DNA from: Modicisalibacter xianhensis
GTDB taxonomy: Bacteria; Pseudomonadota; Gammaproteobacteria; Pseudomonadales; Halomonadaceae
Direction of reading: 5' to 3'
Length of the DNA stretch: 64,000 nucleotides
Assembly (NCBI RefSeq): GCF_900113605.1
Contig: NZ_FOPY01000006.1
Location: 148,416-212,415, forward strand
The notes under the pieces were generated by a model. The model saw nothing but the letters and a program-made list of their open reading frames with translations, searched no databases and had not been told where the DNA came from. A program made the translations under genes and the position numbers. Below, piece by piece: positions 37,474 to 49,081 of this stretch (position 1 is its first letter; each line of letters begins with the position of its first letter).

Positions 37474-38852
37474 CGGCAAGTCGCTCTTCGCTTCGCACTT
37501 CGTTGCGTTATCGCTGCCAGTTACGCCAGGCGGCCGCCGAGCGGCGCGCCGAGACCCACCCGTTGACCTGGCGTCTGCACGATGACAATCGCCCGCTCGG
37601 GTTCGACGAGTACCTCGACATGGATGGCTACGCCGCCGTGCGCGAGGTGCTTGGCAGGCAGTCGCCCGACGAGGTGATCGATCAGGTCAAGGAGGCCAAT
37701 GTCCGCGGCCGCGGCGGGGCCGGTTTCTCGGCCGGCATGAAGTGGAGCCTGACCATGAAGGGCGAGGGCATCCCGCGTGGCTATCTGGTGTGCAACGCCG
37801 ACGAGATGGAGCCGGGCACCTTCAAGGATCGCCTGCTGCTCGAACAGCAGCCGCACCTGCTCATCGAGGGCATGATCCTCGGTGGCTATGCCAACAACTC
37901 GCGCTACGGCTACATCTTCCTGCGTGGCGAGTACGTCGAGGCGGCCCGTGCCGTGACGCAAGCATTGGAGGAAGCACGCGCCGCCGGCTGGCTGGGCAAG
38001 GATATCGCCGGCAGCGGCTTCGACTTCGACATTGCCCTGCACACCGGGGCCGGGCGCTACATCTGCGGCGAGGAGACTGCGCTGATCAGCTCGCTGGAGG
38101 GCAGCCGCGCCAATCCGCGCGCCAAGCCCCCCTTTCCCGGCCAGTCCGGGGCCTGGGGCAAGCCCACCGTGGTCAACAACGTCGAGACGCTATGCAACGT
38201 GCCGGCGATCCTGCGCCACGGTGTCGAGTGGTATCAGGGCCTGTCCGGCGGCCGCAGTGACGACGGGGGTACCAAGCTCTATGGCGTGTCCGGGCGGGTC
38301 AATGAGCCCGGTCTCTGGGAACTGCCGATCGGCACCACCGGCCAGGAATTGCTCGACCTAGCTGGCGGTATCCGCGATAGCAAGGCGCTCAAGACCTGGC
38401 TGCCGGGTGGCGGCAGTACCGGGTTTCTGCTGCCGGAACATCTCGAGCTGCCGCTCGACTTCGACACTGTCGGCCAATACGGCAGCCGCATGGGCACCGG
38501 GCTTTTGACCGTGGTCACCGAGGAGCAAAGCGTGGTGGCGTTGCTGCGCAATCTAGAGCAGTTCTTCGCCCGCGAGTCGTGCGGCTGGTGCACGCCATGC
38601 CGCGATGGCCTGCCATGGGTAGTGAAGATCCTGCAGTCGATCGAGCGCGGCGAGGGCGAGCAGGGCGATATCGAACTGCTCGAGGATCTTGCCGTCAAGC
38701 TGGGGCCGGGCAAGACGTTCTGTGCCCACGCACCCGGGGCGGCGATGCCACTGCAGTCGGCGATCAAGCATTTCCGGGACGAGTTCGAGCGCGGCATCTC
38801 GCACCGGGCGCGGGCCGCCCACGAGGATCCGATACCGGTGGGGGAAGTATGA
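37470..38852 (+). CDS. nuoF: NADH-quinone oxidoreductase subunit F
   Basis: A 460-residue flavoprotein that oxidises NADH. The FMN/NADH site is seen in [16 protein letters not shown] near 84-99, [14 protein letters not shown] and [19 protein letters not shown]. The 4Fe-4S cluster N3 ligands are in [12 protein letters not shown] plus a later Cys (FCAHAPGA). The N-terminus ([16 protein letters not shown]) is longer than in E. coli. The start overlaps nuoE. Confidence 0.96.
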   Translation: MTASRSSLRTSLRYRCQLRQAAAERRAETHPLTWRLHDDNRPLGFDEYLDMDGYAAVREVLGRQSPDEVIDQVKEANVRGRGGAGFSAGMKWSLTMKGEGIPRGYLVCNADEMEPGTFKDRLLLEQQPHLLIEGMILGGYANNSRYGYIFLRGEYVEAARAVTQALEEARAAGWLGKDIAGSGFDFDIALHTGAGRYICGEETALISSLEGSRANPRAKPPFPGQSGAWGKPTVVNNVETLCNVPAILRHGVEWYQGLSGGRSDDGGTKLYGVSGRVNEPGLWELPIGTTGQELLDLAGGIRDSKALKTWLPGGGSTGFLLPEHLELPLDFDTVGQYGSRMGTGLLTVVTEEQSVVALLRNLEQFFARESCGWCTPCRDGLPWVVKILQSIERGEGEQGDIELLEDLAVKLGPGKTFCAHAPGAAMPLQSAIKHFRDEFERGISHRARAAHEDPIPVGEV

Positions 38853-38880
38853 CGCGGGCAGGCGCAGGGGAGAGGCACTG

Positions 38881-41670
38881 ATGGCGACGATTCATGTGGA
38901 CGGTAAGGCCTACGAGGTCGACGGCTCGGACAACCTGCTCCAGGCCTGCCTGTCGCTGGGGCTGGATATTCCCTACTTCTGCTGGCATCCGGCCATGGGC
39001 AGTGTGGGTGCCTGCCGGCAGTGCGCGGTCAAGCAGTACAAGGATGCCGACGACACCAAGGGCATGCTGGTAATGTCGTGCATGGCGCCGGCCAAGGACG
39101 ACACGATCATTTCCATCGATGACGACGAGGCCCGCGACTTTCGCGAGAGTGTCATCGAGTGGCTGATGATCAACCATCCCCATGACTGCCCGGTGTGCGA
39201 AGAAGGCGGCCATTGCCACCTGCAGGACATGACCGTGATGACCGGCCATGACCGGCGCCGCTACCGCTTTCGCAAGCGCACCCACCGCAATCAGTACCTC
39301 GGCCCGTTCATCGCCCATGAGATGAACCGCTGTATTACCTGCTATCGCTGCGTGCGCTTCTATCGCGACTATGCCGGCGGTGGCGATCTCGGGGCCTTCG
39401 GAGCCCATGACAACATCTATTTCGGACGCCATCAGGAAGGCGTGCTGGAAAGCGAGTTCGCCGGCAACCTGACCGAGGTATGTCCTACCGGGGTATTCAC
39501 CGACCAGACCCACTCGGATCATTACACCCGCAAGTGGGATTTGCAGTTCGCGCCGAGCATCTGCCACCAGTGCGCGGTGGGCTGCAATATTAGCCCCGGT
39601 GAGCGCTACGGTGACATCCGACGCATCGAGAATCGCTATCACGGTGAGGTCAACCGCTTCTTCCTGTGTGATCGTGGTCGCTTCGGCTATGGCTACGTCA
39701 ATCGCAGCGACCGGCCACGCCGCCCCGAATGGCGTGACGAGAACGGCCATGAGCCGGTCACGCTCGAGGTGGATGCCGCGCTGGAGCGGGCCGCCGACCA
39801 GTTGCGTACCGCGCGGCGGGTGATCGGCATCGGTTCGCCGCGCGCCAGCCTGGAAAGTAACCACCAGCTGCGCGAACTGGTCGGCGACGACAACTTCTCG
39901 ACCGGCATCGTCGCCCGCGAACTGGCCTGCCTGACCGCCATGAACCGGCTCAATCGCGAGACCGGCGTGGCTACGCCGACCCTGCGTGAGGTGGAGGCGC
40001 ACGATGCGGTTCTGGTGCTCGGCGAGGACCTGATCCAGAGCGCCGCCCGGCTGGGGTTGGCAGTGCGTCAGGCGGTGCTGGGACGCCGCGATGCGCTTGC
40101 CGAGCAGCGTGGCATTCCCGGCTGGAACGCCGAGGCGGTCAAGACGCTGGGCCAGGATACGTTCTACCCCCTGTTCAGTGCCTATCCCACTGCAACCGGG
40201 CTCGATGCCATCGGCGAGACGACCTGGCGGCTGGCGCCGGACGACATCGCCCGGCTGGGCTTCGCCATTGCCCATGCCATCGACGACACGGCGCCGGCCG
40301 TGGACGGTCTGGACCCGGCGATGCGCGACGAGGCCGGGCGCATCGCCGAAGCGTTGCTGGCCGCCCAGCGCCCGTTGATCGTCAGTGGCGGCTCGCTGGG
40401 CTCACAGGCCATCATCGAGGCCGCCGGCAGCGTGGCCCGGGCGCTGGCACGGCGCACCCGGCAGGCCGGACTGACGCTGGTGCGCCACGAGGCCAACAGT
40501 ACGGGGCTCGCGCTGCTGGGTGGCGAGTCGCTGGAGTGGGCGCTGAAGGAGATCGAGGCCAATCGCGCCGATGCGCTGGTCATCCTCGAAAATGACCTCT
40601 ATCAGCGCCTGCCGCAAGGCCAGGTCGATGCCGCCCTGGACGCCGCCGACACTGTCATCGTGCTCGATCACCAGCGAACCGGAACCTGGGAACACGCCCA
40701 CCTGGGGCTGCCGGCGGCGACCTTTGCCGAGGGCGACGGCACGCTGGTCAGCCTGGAAGGCCGCGCACAGCGCTTCTTTCAAGTGTTCGATCCGCGTTAT
40801 ATCCGCCCCGAGACACGCATCCACGAGAGCTGGCGCTGGCTTCACGTGCTCAAGGCGGGGCTCGAGCGACGCAGTGGTGCGGACGTCACGCTCGACGAGG
40901 TGACCCGCGCGTGTGCCGAGCGGCATCCCGCACTGGCCGGCATCGTCGATGCCGCGCCGCATGCCGACTATCGGGTCGAAGGGCTCAAGCTGGCCCGCGA
41001 GCCGCACCGTTACAGCGGGCGCACGGCGATGCGTGCCAACCTGAATGTCAGCGAGCCCCGCGCCCCGCAGGATCCCGACTCACCGTTCAATTTTTCCATG
41101 GAAGGCTACAACGGCTTCCATCGTCCGCGTCAGGAAGTGGCCTTCGCCTGGGCGCCGGGCTGGAACTCGCCACAGGCCTGGAACAAGTTCGTGGATGAGG
41201 TCGGCGGCCATCTGCGCGCCGGCGACCCCGGGGTGCGCCTGCTGGCGCCGCAGCCCGGCGACTACACCTATGCACAGGACATACCTTCCGCCTTCACGCG
41301 GCGCGACGATGCCTGGCAGGTCGTGGTGCTGCCGCGCCTGTTCGGTGGCGAGGAAACCACGCTGCGGGCCGCGCCGATTGCCGAGCGCGCCGCGCCGCCG
41401 GCCATCATTCTGGCCGCCGAGGATGTTCAGCGCCTGGGGCTAGCCGAGGGCGAAGCGATAGCGCTCGAGACCGAGACAGGGCGCGTGGAGCTGCCATTGA
41501 ACTCGTCCGATGGCTTTCCGGCTGGCCTGGTCGGCCTGCCGTCAGGGGTTTCGGCGGGCATGGTCTCGGGGACATGGGGCTGGTTGCACGCGGCAATCAC
41601 CGACCAGGGGGACCACGCGCCCGGCGTCGACAGGCCGCCCCGTAACGATCACCAGGAGGATCGCCCATGA
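38881..41670 (+). CDS. nuoG: NADH-quinone oxidoreductase subunit G
   Basis: A 929-residue iron-sulfur subunit (E. coli 908) with a 2Fe-2S domain ([15 protein letters not shown]), a His/Cys-ligated cluster segment ([17 protein letters not shown]), two 4Fe-4S centres (CITCYRC, CPTGV), an extra cluster N7 motif (CHQCAVGC) and a molybdopterin-oxidoreductase-like C-terminal domain that lacks the cofactor. GGGGAG precedes the ATG at 38881; the frame to 38689 overlaps nuoF. The last base overlaps nuoH (ATGA). Confidence 0.95.
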   Translation: MATIHVDGKAYEVDGSDNLLQACLSLGLDIPYFCWHPAMGSVGACRQCAVKQYKDADDTKGMLVMSCMAPAKDDTIISIDDDEARDFRESVIEWLMINHPHDCPVCEEGGHCHLQDMTVMTGHDRRRYRFRKRTHRNQYLGPFIAHEMNRCITCYRCVRFYRDYAGGGDLGAFGAHDNIYFGRHQEGVLESEFAGNLTEVCPTGVFTDQTHSDHYTRKWDLQFAPSICHQCAVGCNISPGERYGDIRRIENRYHGEVNRFFLCDRGRFGYGYVNRSDRPRRPEWRDENGHEPVTLEVDAALERAADQLRTARRVIGIGSPRASLESNHQLRELVGDDNFSTGIVARELACLTAMNRLNRETGVATPTLREVEAHDAVLVLGEDLIQSAARLGLAVRQAVLGRRDALAEQRGIPGWNAEAVKTLGQDTFYPLFSAYPTATGLDAIGETTWRLAPDDIARLGFAIAHAIDDTAPAVDGLDPAMRDEAGRIAEALLAAQRPLIVSGGSLGSQAIIEAAGSVARALARRTRQAGLTLVRHEANSTGLALLGGESLEWALKEIEANRADALVILENDLYQRLPQGQVDAALDAADTVIVLDHQRTGTWEHAHLGLPAATFAEGDGTLVSLEGRAQRFFQVFDPRYIRPETRIHESWRWLHVLKAGLERRSGADVTLDEVTRACAERHPALAGIVDAAPHADYRVEGLKLAREPHRYSGRTAMRANLNVSEPRAPQDPDSPFNFSMEGYNGFHRPRQEVAFAWAPGWNSPQAWNKFVDEVGGHLRAGDPGVRLLAPQPGDYTYAQDIPSAFTRRDDAWQVVVLPRLFGGEETTLRAAPIAERAAPPAIILAAEDVQRLGLAEGEAIALETETGRVELPLNSSDGFPAGLVGLPSGVSAGMVSGTWGWLHAAITDQGDHAPGVDRPPRNDHQEDRP

Positions 41671-42647
41671 GCTGGTGGACCCCGACAGTCGAGGCGGCGT
41701 TCATTGCCATGCTGCAAGCGTTGGTCATCCTGCTCGGAGCCGTGCTGCTGGGGGCGGTGATGACGGTCGTCGAGCGTCGCCTGCTCGGCCTATGGCAGGA
41801 TCGCTACGGTCCCAACCGGGTAGGGCCGTTCGGCACGCTGCAGCTGGTCGCCGACATGCTCAAGATCTTCTTCAAGGAAGACTGGATACCACCATTCGCC
41901 GATCGTACGCTGTTCGTGCTGGCCCCGGCCATTGCCATGGCGTCGCTACTGCTCTCCTTCATCGTCATACCCATCACGCCCGGCTGGGGCGTGGCGGACC
42001 TGCACATTGGCCTGCTGTTCTTCCTCGCCATGGCCGGCATCAACGTCTACGCAGTGCTGTTCGGCGGCTGGTCGAGCGGCAACAAGTACGCCCTGATCGG
42101 CGCCATGCGTGCCTCGGCGCAGACACTCTCCTACGAGGTGTTCATGGGCCTGGCGCTGATGGGGGTGGTAGCCATGGCCGGCTCGTTCAACATGCGCGAG
42201 ATCGTCAACGCCCAGGAGGGCTTCTGGTTCGTCATCCCGCAATTCTTCGGTTTCTGCACTTTCCTGATCGCCGGGATCGCGGTGACCCACCGCCATCCCT
42301 TCGACCAGCCCGAGGCCGAGCAGGAGCTGGCCGATGGCTACCACATCGAGTACTCGAGCATGAAGTTCGGCATGTTCTTCATCGGCGAGTATGTCGGCAT
42401 GGTGCTGGTCTCGGCGCTGATCGTCACCCTGTTCTTCGGGGGCTGGCATGGGCCGCTGTTGCCGCCCATCGTGTGGTTCGCGCTCAAGACGGGCTTTTTC
42501 CTGATGCTGTTCGTCCTGCTGCGCGCCTCGTTGCCCAGGCCGCGCTACGACCGGGTGATGAGCTTCGGCTGGAAGGTCTGTCTGCCGCTGACACTGGTCA
42601 ACCTGCTGGTGACAGGAGCGGTGATACTGCTCGTGTCGCCGCAATGA
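41667..42647 (+). CDS. nuoH: NADH-quinone oxidoreductase subunit H
   Basis: A 326-residue membrane subunit with about 8 helices that forms the entry to the quinone chamber. Signature stretches are [21 protein letters not shown] near 34-54, [10 protein letters not shown] and the Glu-rich cytoplasmic loop [19 protein letters not shown]. It overlaps nuoG by 4 bp and is followed by nuoI after 25 bp. Confidence 0.97.
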   Translation: MSWWTPTVEAAFIAMLQALVILLGAVLLGAVMTVVERRLLGLWQDRYGPNRVGPFGTLQLVADMLKIFFKEDWIPPFADRTLFVLAPAIAMASLLLSFIVIPITPGWGVADLHIGLLFFLAMAGINVYAVLFGGWSSGNKYALIGAMRASAQTLSYEVFMGLALMGVVAMAGSFNMREIVNAQEGFWFVIPQFFGFCTFLIAGIAVTHRHPFDQPEAEQELADGYHIEYSSMKFGMFFIGEYVGMVLVSALIVTLFFGGWHGPLLPPIVWFALKTGFFLMLFVLLRASLPRPRYDRVMSFGWKVCLPLTLVNLLVTGAVILLVSPQ

Positions 42648-42672
42648 ATCCGAGTCTGCAAGGAGTCACGGT

Positions 42673-43212
42673 ATGCTGAAGTGGCTGATCGAGGGAACCT
42701 GGTCGCAGCTGCGCACGCTGGGCATGGTCTTCATGCACAGCTTTCGCAAGCGCGAGACCCTCAACTATCCCGACGAGCCGGTACCGCTGCCGCCGCGCTA
42801 TCGCGGACGCATCGTGCTGACCCGCGACCCCGATGGTGAGGAGCGCTGCGTGGCCTGCAACCTGTGCGCCGTGGCCTGCCCGGTGGCCTGCATCTCGCTG
42901 CAGAAGGGCGAAAAGGAAGACGGTCGCTGGTATCCCGAGTTCTTCCGCATCAATTTCTCACGCTGCATCTTCTGCGGCATGTGCGAGGAGGCCTGCCCGA
43001 CCTCGGCGATCCAACTGACCCCCGACTTCGAGATGAGCGAGTACCGCCGCCAGGAGCTGGTCTACGAGAAGGACGACCTGCTGATCAACGGACCCGGCAA
43101 GGATCATGACTACCACTTCTACAAGGTGGCCGGGCTGGCGATCGCCGGCAAGGACAAGGGCAGGGCGCAGAATGAGGAAGCGCCCATCGACGTCAAGACA
43201 CTGCTTCCCTAG
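42673..43212 (+). CDS. nuoI: NADH-quinone oxidoreductase subunit I
   Basis: A 179-residue ferredoxin-like subunit with two 4Fe-4S clusters (N6a, N6b). The motifs [16 protein letters not shown] and [16 protein letters not shown] are complete. The N-terminal amphipathic region (about 1-30) docks on the membrane arm. The Asp/Lys-rich C-terminus ([10 protein letters not shown], then [11 protein letters not shown]) matches gammaproteobacterial relatives. Confidence 0.97.
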   Translation: MLKWLIEGTWSQLRTLGMVFMHSFRKRETLNYPDEPVPLPPRYRGRIVLTRDPDGEERCVACNLCAVACPVACISLQKGEKEDGRWYPEFFRINFSRCIFCGMCEEACPTSAIQLTPDFEMSEYRRQELVYEKDDLLINGPGKDHDYHFYKVAGLAIAGKDKGRAQNEEAPIDVKTLLP

Positions 43213-43232
43213 TGCACAGATAAGGAAAAGAC

Positions 43233-43772
43233 ATGGAAGTAGCTTTCTACCTCAGTGGTCTGGTGGCGGTGCTGGCGACCCTCGGCGTGGTCGTCAGCGT
43301 CAACCCGGTGCATGCGTTGCTCTACTTGATCGTCTCGTTGATCGGCGTGGCGATGGTGTTCTTCGCCCTCGGCGCGCCCTTTGCCGGGGCGCTGGAGATC
43401 ATCGTCTATGCCGGGGCGATCATGGTGCTGTTCGTGTTCGTGGTGATGATGCTCAACCTCGGCGAGGCGGTCGTCGACCAGGAAAGAGCCTGGCTGAAGC
43501 CCGGCATCTGGCGGGGGCCGGCAGTGCTGGCCGCGCTGCTGCTGGTGATCCTGGCGGTGACGCTGTGGCGGGGCGACATCGGCATGGTCATTGCCGGCGA
43601 GACGCTGACCGCCAAGGCGGTGGGGATGACGCTGTTCGGCCCTTGGCTGCTGGTCGTGGAGCTGGGGGCGATGCTGCTGCTGGCGGCACTGGTCACGGCC
43701 TCCCACGTTGGACGACTGTCGACGCCGCGACAGACGCCGGGGCGTGACGCGAGCACTAAGGAGGGGGCATGA
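43233..43772 (+). CDS. nuoJ: NADH-quinone oxidoreductase subunit J
   Basis: A 179-residue membrane subunit with five helices. The third helix holds [18 protein letters not shown], the pi-bulge segment involved in coupling. The end overlaps nuoK by 4 bp (ATGA). GTARGD-like acidic or charged features are confined to the short C-terminal tail. Confidence 0.95.
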   Translation: MEVAFYLSGLVAVLATLGVVVSVNPVHALLYLIVSLIGVAMVFFALGAPFAGALEIIVYAGAIMVLFVFVVMMLNLGEAVVDQERAWLKPGIWRGPAVLAALLLVILAVTLWRGDIGMVIAGETLTAKAVGMTLFGPWLLVVELGAMLLLAALVTASHVGRLSTPRQTPGRDASTKEGA

Positions 43773-44077
43773 GCGGCATACCGATGGAGCACGGCTTGAT
43801 CCTGGCGTCTATCCTCTTCGCGCTGGGGCTGGTGGGGCTGATGGTCCGCCGTAACATGGTGTTCGTGTTGATGAGCCTGGAAATCATGCTCAATGCGTCG
43901 GCCCTGGCCTTCATTGTCGCCGGCACGGCCTGGGGGCAACCCGAGGGGCAGGCAATGTTCCTGCTGGTGATCACCCTGGCGGCGGCCGAGGCCAGCGTGG
44001 GCCTGGCGCTGTTGATCCAGTTGCATCACCGCTTCAAGACCCTGGACACCGATGCCGCCAGCCGGATGCAAGGATGA
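43769..44077 (+). CDS. nuoK: NADH-quinone oxidoreductase subunit K
   Basis: A 102-residue subunit with three helices. The membrane glutamates of the proton path are in [13 protein letters not shown] and [16 protein letters not shown]. Both ends overlap neighbours by 4 bp at nuoJ and, if the first ATG is used, at nuoL. Confidence 0.96.
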   Translation: MSGIPMEHGLILASILFALGLVGLMVRRNMVFVLMSLEIMLNASALAFIVAGTAWGQPEGQAMFLLVITLAAAEASVGLALLIQLHHRFKTLDTDAASRMQG

Positions 44078-44088
44078 TGGAGTCGCCG

Positions 44089-45942
44089 ATGTCGCTGTTT
44101 CTGCCCCTGACCTTCCTGCTGCCCCTGGCCGGTACGCTGATCCTGTCGCTGTCCCGCGGTCGTCTGGGTGAAGCCGACAGCGCCTGGGTCGGTGTCTCCA
44201 GCGTCGGGCTGGCAGCCGTGATCACGGCGCTGCTGACCTGGACCTACCTAGTTTCGCCCGGCACCTACGAGGTGACATTGTGGACCTGGATCGCGGTCGG
44301 TGACTTCCAGCCCACCATTGGCCTGGCCCTGGACGGCCTGTCGCTGACCATGCTCGGCATCATCACCGGCGTGGGATTCCTCATCCATCTGTTCGCGGCC
44401 TGGTACATGCGTGGCGAGAGCGGCATCACGCGCTTCTATGCCTACATGAACCTGTTCGTGTTCAGCATGATCCTGCTGGTGCTCGGCGACAACCTGCTGC
44501 TGCTGTTCCTGGGCTGGGAAGGGGTCGGCCTGTGCAGTTACCTGCTGATCGGCTATTACTACCAGACCGCGGCCAACGGCTGGGCCGCCTTCAAGGCATT
44601 CATCGTCACGCGTATCGGCGACGTGTTCCTGGCCATTGGCCTGTTCCTGCTGTTCCGCGAGCTGGGCACGCTGGACATTTCCGAGCTGCTCGAGAGGGCG
44701 CCGCAGGTCTGGGCCGAAGGCGACGCCACGGTGGAACTGGCGGCCCTGCTGCTGCTGGGTGGGGCGCTGGGCAAGTCGGCGCAGCTGCCGCTGCACACCT
44801 GGTTGGCCGATGCCATGGCCGGCCCCACGCCGGTGTCGGCGCTGATCCATGCCGCAACCATGGTCACCGCAGGCGTGTATCTGATAGCCCGCCTGCACGG
44901 CATCTTCCTGCTGGCGCCGGGAGCGCTCTACCTGACCGGCGTGATCGGGGCGCTGACCCTGCTGCTGGCCGGCTTCGCCGCGCTGGCGCAGACCGACATC
45001 AAGCGCGTGCTGGCCTACTCGACGATGAGCCAGATCGGCTACATGTTCCTGGCCTTGGGCGTGGGTGCCTTCGATGCGGCGATTTTCCATCTGATGACCC
45101 ACGCCTTTTTCAAGGCGCTGCTGTTCCTGTCTGCCGGGGCGGTGATTGTCAGTTGCCACCACGAACAGGACATGCGACGCCTGGGCGGGCTGTGGCGTCG
45201 CCTGCCGCTGGCCTACGGCGGGTTCGTGGTCGGTGGGGCGGCACTGGCCGCGCTGCCGCTGGTCACTGCCGGGTTCTACAGCAAGGACGAGATTCTCTTC
45301 CAGGCACTGCTGGCCGGTCACGGCGGGCTGATGCTGGCGGGGCTGATCGGCGCCTTCCTGACTTCGATCTACACCGTGCGCTTGATCATCAATACCTTCC
45401 ATGGCGAGCCGAAGAGCGACAATGCCCGGCATGCCGAGCCCGGACGCGGTCTGGTGCATGGCGCGCCGCTGGTTGTGCTGGCCATTCTCTCGACGTTTCT
45501 CGGCGCGTGGATCACCCCGCCGTTGCAAGGCGTGCTGCCTGCGGCGGAAGAGGCTGGGCATGGCGGGGCGCTTGCACTCGAGATCGTCGCGGCCGGGGTC
45601 GCCCTGGCGGGTATCGCGCTGGCGGCGTGGCTGTTCCTGGCCCGGCGGGCCTGGCTGCGCGAGCGGGTCGCCCAGGGCTGGGGCGCCAGGTTGCGCACGC
45701 TGTGGTATGCCGCCTGGGGATTTGATGCCTTCTTCGACCGTACGCTGGTGAAACCCTACCAGGGCATGGTGAAGTGGCTGCGCAGTGACCTGCTCGACCG
45801 CACCTTTGCTCGGGTGGCCTGGCTGGCGGGCCTGCTGCACCAGGGGCTGTCGCGCACGCAGACCGGGCGGCTGCGCTGGTATGCCACCACGATGGTGGTC
45901 GGCGCCACCGTCGTGGTGCTGTTATTGACGCTGGGGGCGTAG
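44089..45942 (+). CDS. nuoL: NADH-quinone oxidoreductase subunit L
   Basis: A 617-residue antiporter-like subunit with about 16 helices and the long lateral helix near the C-terminus. Signatures include LFLGWEGVGLCSYLLIGYYY, KSAQLPLHTWLADAMAGPTPVSALIHAATMV (Lys and His of the proton channel) and YSTMSQIGYMFLALG. Two starts are possible. ATG 44074 overlaps the nuoK stop, but ATG 44089 has GGAG at 44079-44082 with good spacing and aligns with E. coli, so I chose it. Confidence 0.93.
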   Translation: MSLFLPLTFLLPLAGTLILSLSRGRLGEADSAWVGVSSVGLAAVITALLTWTYLVSPGTYEVTLWTWIAVGDFQPTIGLALDGLSLTMLGIITGVGFLIHLFAAWYMRGESGITRFYAYMNLFVFSMILLVLGDNLLLLFLGWEGVGLCSYLLIGYYYQTAANGWAAFKAFIVTRIGDVFLAIGLFLLFRELGTLDISELLERAPQVWAEGDATVELAALLLLGGALGKSAQLPLHTWLADAMAGPTPVSALIHAATMVTAGVYLIARLHGIFLLAPGALYLTGVIGALTLLLAGFAALAQTDIKRVLAYSTMSQIGYMFLALGVGAFDAAIFHLMTHAFFKALLFLSAGAVIVSCHHEQDMRRLGGLWRRLPLAYGGFVVGGAALAALPLVTAGFYSKDEILFQALLAGHGGLMLAGLIGAFLTSIYTVRLIINTFHGEPKSDNARHAEPGRGLVHGAPLVVLAILSTFLGAWITPPLQGVLPAAEEAGHGGALALEIVAAGVALAGIALAAWLFLARRAWLRERVAQGWGARLRTLWYAAWGFDAFFDRTLVKPYQGMVKWLRSDLLDRTFARVAWLAGLLHQGLSRTQTGRLRWYATTMVVGATVVVLLLTLGA

Positions 45943-46008
45943 CGTTGGCCGTCAGGCCGACGCCGTCGGGGGAGCCGTGATGACAAGACGACAAGGAATG
46001 CGACATCT

Positions 46009-47556
46009 ATGACGCTGGTCTGGCTGATTCTGATTCCCTTCATTGGCGGGTTGCTGTGCTGGCAGGCAGAGCGCTGGGGCGGGATGGCGCCGCGCTGGAT
46101 CGCACTGGGCACCATGGGGCTGGTCCTGCTGATCACCCTCGGCCTGTGGTTCCAGGGCGAATACCATCTCCCCGATCCTACGGCCGCCAGCGAGGCGGTG
46201 CGCTGGTCGATGGAGTGGCGCACGGCGTGGATTCCGCGCTTCGGCATCGAGGTGCACCTGGCGCTGGATGGCCTGTCGCTGGTACTGATCGCGTTGACCG
46301 GCTTTCTCGGTGTGCTGGCGGTGCTGTGTTCCTGGAACGAGATCGTGCGCAGGGTCGGTTTCTTCCATCTCAACCTGCTGTGGATTCTCGGCGGGGTGGT
46401 CGGGGTGTTCCTGGCCATCGACCTGTTCCTGTTCTTCTTCTTCTGGGAAATGATGCTGGTGCCGATGTACTTCCTGATTGCGCTGTGGGGACACAGCGGC
46501 TCGGAGGGCAAGACACGCATCACTGCCGCCACCAAGTTCTTCATCTACACCCAGGCCAGCGGGCTGCTGATGCTGGTGGCCATCCTTGGGCTGGTCTTCG
46601 TGCATCACGCCAATACCGGGGAATATACGTTCAGCTACGACGCCCTGCGCAACACGCCGCTGTCCGACGACCTGGCCATGTGGCTGATGCTGGGGTTCTT
46701 CATTGCCTTTGCGGTCAAGCTGCCGGTGGTGCCCCTGCATGGCTGGCTGCCCGACGCGCATGCCCAGGCCCCGACCGCGGGCAGTGTCGACTTGGCGGGT
46801 ATCCTGCTCAAGACCGCGGCCTACGGCATGCTGCGCTTTGCGCTGCCGCTGTTTCCCGAGGCCTCTCAGGCCTTTGCGCCGGTGGCGATGGCGCTGGGGC
46901 TGGTGGGCATCTTCTATGGCGCGGTGCTGGCCTGCGGTCAGCACGACGTCAAGCGACTGATCGCCTATACCAGTATTTCGCACATGGGCTTCGTGCTCAT
47001 CGGTATCTATGCCGGCACCGAACTGGCCCTGCAGGGCGTGGTCATGCTGATGGTGGCGCATGCCTTCTCGGCAGCCGGCCTGTTCATTCTCAGCGGGCAG
47101 CTCTACGAGCGCCTGCATACCCGCGACATGCGCGAGATGGGTGGCCTGTGGGGTCGCCTGGGCAGCCTGCCGGGGTTCACGCTGTGCTTTTCCGCTGCCT
47201 CGCTGGGCATGCCGGGGACGGCCAACTTCATCGGCGAGTTCATGGTGCTGTTCGGCAGTTTCCCGGTCGCGCCCTGGACGGTGGCGATCGCCAGCGCCGG
47301 CCTGATCCTGGCTGCCGTCTACTCGCTGTTGCTCATGCAGCGTGTGCATTTCGGTCCGGCCCAGGACGACGCTCCACTGGCCGGACTCGACCGGCGCGAG
47401 TTCCTCATGATGCTCGGCCTGCTGGCGCTGGTGCTGCTGTTCGGCCTGTACCCGCAGTTGCTGCTCAACACCACCGATGCCGCCATGCTCGAAGTCCAAC
47501 GCCTGTTCGGCGCGGCTGACGCGCTTTCCACCACGCTGCCGATGGGGGTCTCATGA
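46009..47556 (+). CDS. nuoM: NADH-quinone oxidoreductase subunit M
   Basis: A 515-residue antiporter-like subunit with about 14 helices. FFFWEMMLVPMYFLIALWG (key Glu), KLPVVPLHGWLPDAHAQAPTAGS (Lys/His) and YTSISHMGFVLIGIYAG are the proton-channel signatures. It follows nuoL after a 66-bp gap and overlaps nuoN by 4 bp. Confidence 0.96.
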   Translation: MTLVWLILIPFIGGLLCWQAERWGGMAPRWIALGTMGLVLLITLGLWFQGEYHLPDPTAASEAVRWSMEWRTAWIPRFGIEVHLALDGLSLVLIALTGFLGVLAVLCSWNEIVRRVGFFHLNLLWILGGVVGVFLAIDLFLFFFFWEMMLVPMYFLIALWGHSGSEGKTRITAATKFFIYTQASGLLMLVAILGLVFVHHANTGEYTFSYDALRNTPLSDDLAMWLMLGFFIAFAVKLPVVPLHGWLPDAHAQAPTAGSVDLAGILLKTAAYGMLRFALPLFPEASQAFAPVAMALGLVGIFYGAVLACGQHDVKRLIAYTSISHMGFVLIGIYAGTELALQGVVMLMVAHAFSAAGLFILSGQLYERLHTRDMREMGGLWGRLGSLPGFTLCFSAASLGMPGTANFIGEFMVLFGSFPVAPWTVAIASAGLILAAVYSLLLMQRVHFGPAQDDAPLAGLDRREFLMMLGLLALVLLFGLYPQLLLNTTDAAMLEVQRLFGAADALSTTLPMGVS

Positions 47557-48998
47557 CGCTGACCTTGACGCACCTCGTTGCGCTGCTGCCGCTGATCCTG
47601 GTCTGTGTCACGGCCGTCGTGGTGATGCTGGGCATCGCCTGGCGGCGCCATCACTCGGGGACTGCCTTCGTCAGTGTAGTGGGGCTCAACCTCGCTCTGC
47701 TGTCGCTGCTGATTGTCTGGCAGGTGGCGCCGCTCGAGACGCCGTTGCTGGCCGTGGATGGGCTGGCGATGTTCGCTGCCGTGCTGATCCTCGTCTCGTC
47801 GCTGGCCTGTGCCACGCTGGCCCATGCCTATCTCGAGCATTACGGCGGGCCGCGTGAGGAGTTCTACCTGCTGCTGCTGTGTGCCGCTGCTGGCGGCCTG
47901 GTGCTCGCGGCCAGCCAGCATCTGGCGACGCTGTTCTTCGGCCTCGAACTGCTGTCGATGCCCCTCTACGGCATGCTCGCCTACACCTTCCATGAACGGC
48001 GCTCGCTGGAGGCCGGCATCAAGTACCTGGTGCTGTCAGCGGCGGGCACGGCATTTCTGCTGTTCGGCATGGCGCTGCTGTATGCCCAGACCGGCCGCCT
48101 GGACCTGGCCGGCCTGTCGGCGAGCCTCGTCGAGGGACCCGGCCCCTGGGGGCTGGCCGGTGCCGGCCTGATGCTGGTAGGGCTGGGCTTCAAGCTGTCG
48201 ATCGTGCCGTTTCATCTATGGACGCCGGATGTCTATGAGGGCGGGCCGGGGCCGGCCGCGACGTTCCTTGCCTCGGCCAGCAAGGTGGCGGTATTCGTCG
48301 TGCTGCTGCGCCTGGTGCTGTCGGCGCCGGCCTTCGAGGATGCCTGGCTGCACGATCTGTTGGCGGCATTGGCGCTACTCACCATGCTGGTCGGCAACCT
48401 GCTGGCACTGACCCAGGCCAACCTCAAGCGTCTGCTTGGTTACTCGTCGATCGCTCACTTCGGTTACCTGCTGGTCGCCTTGGTGGTCAGCGACGGGTTG
48501 GCGGCGGAAACCGGTGCGGTCTACCTGGTCACCTACCTGATCACCACGCTCGGCGCATTCGGGGTAGTCACCCTGCTGTCGAGCCCCTACGGCGGACGGG
48601 ACGCTGCAGGGCTTCACCATTTTCGCGGCCTGTTCTGGCGACGGCCCTACCTGACCGCCGTGCTCACCGTGACCATGTTGTCGCTGGCCGGCATTCCCTT
48701 CACAGCGGGCTTCATCGGCAAGTTCTACATCATCGCGTTGGGCGTCGAGGCAGAACGCTGGTGGCTGGTCGGAGGTATCGTGGTAGGCAGCGCCATCGGC
48801 CTGTACTACTACCTGCGTGTGATGGTCACGCTGTACCTGGTCGAGCCGGGCATGCAGAGCCGCGACGCACCGCACAACTGGGGCATACGTGCCGGTGGGG
48901 TCATGGTGCTGGGGCTGGCGCTGCTGGTCGTGCTGCTGGGTATCTATCCGGCACCGATGATCGAATGGGTGCGGGCCATGGGTACCCTGAACGGTTAA
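47553..48998 (+). CDS. nuoN: NADH-quinone oxidoreductase subunit N
   Basis: A 481-residue antiporter-like subunit with about 14 helices, the last nuo gene. GLELLSMPLYGMLAYT, SIVPFHLWTPDVYEGGPGPAATFLA and LLGYSSIAHFGYLLVALV are the family signatures. The start overlaps nuoM (ATGA). It converges with the second TRAP operon; a strong hairpin lies between them. Confidence 0.96.
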   Translation: MTLTLTHLVALLPLILVCVTAVVVMLGIAWRRHHSGTAFVSVVGLNLALLSLLIVWQVAPLETPLLAVDGLAMFAAVLILVSSLACATLAHAYLEHYGGPREEFYLLLLCAAAGGLVLAASQHLATLFFGLELLSMPLYGMLAYTFHERRSLEAGIKYLVLSAAGTAFLLFGMALLYAQTGRLDLAGLSASLVEGPGPWGLAGAGLMLVGLGFKLSIVPFHLWTPDVYEGGPGPAATFLASASKVAVFVVLLRLVLSAPAFEDAWLHDLLAALALLTMLVGNLLALTQANLKRLLGYSSIAHFGYLLVALVVSDGLAAETGAVYLVTYLITTLGAFGVVTLLSSPYGGRDAAGLHHFRGLFWRRPYLTAVLTVTMLSLAGIPFTAGFIGKFYIIALGVEAERWWLVGGIVVGSAIGLYYYLRVMVTLYLVEPGMQSRDAPHNWGIRAGGVMVLGLALLVVLLGIYPAPMIEWVRAMGTLNG

Positions 48999-49028
48999 GC
49001 GTAGGGAAGCCGATCGTACGTGAAGCCC

Positions 49029-49058
49029 AAAAAAACCGGGCCCGCTGAGCGGGCCCGG
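49029..49058 (-). terminator. Terminator of the second TRAP operon, perhaps shared with nuo
   Basis: 10-bp stem CCGGGCCCGC-TCA-GCGGGCCCGG on the minus strand followed by seven Ts. The plus strand lacks a T run, so nuo termination would be weaker. Confidence 0.88.
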
Positions 49059-49081
49059 TGATCTGCAGGAACCAGTGCTTC

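Noticed and set aside
38764-40275. 503-codon frame opposite nuoG
   Set aside because: Antisense shadow; nuoG motifs are complete on the other strand.
44248-45840. 530-codon frame opposite nuoL, and a similar one opposite nuoM (45952-47499)
   Set aside because: Gln/Arg/His-rich antisense shadows of membrane-protein genes.
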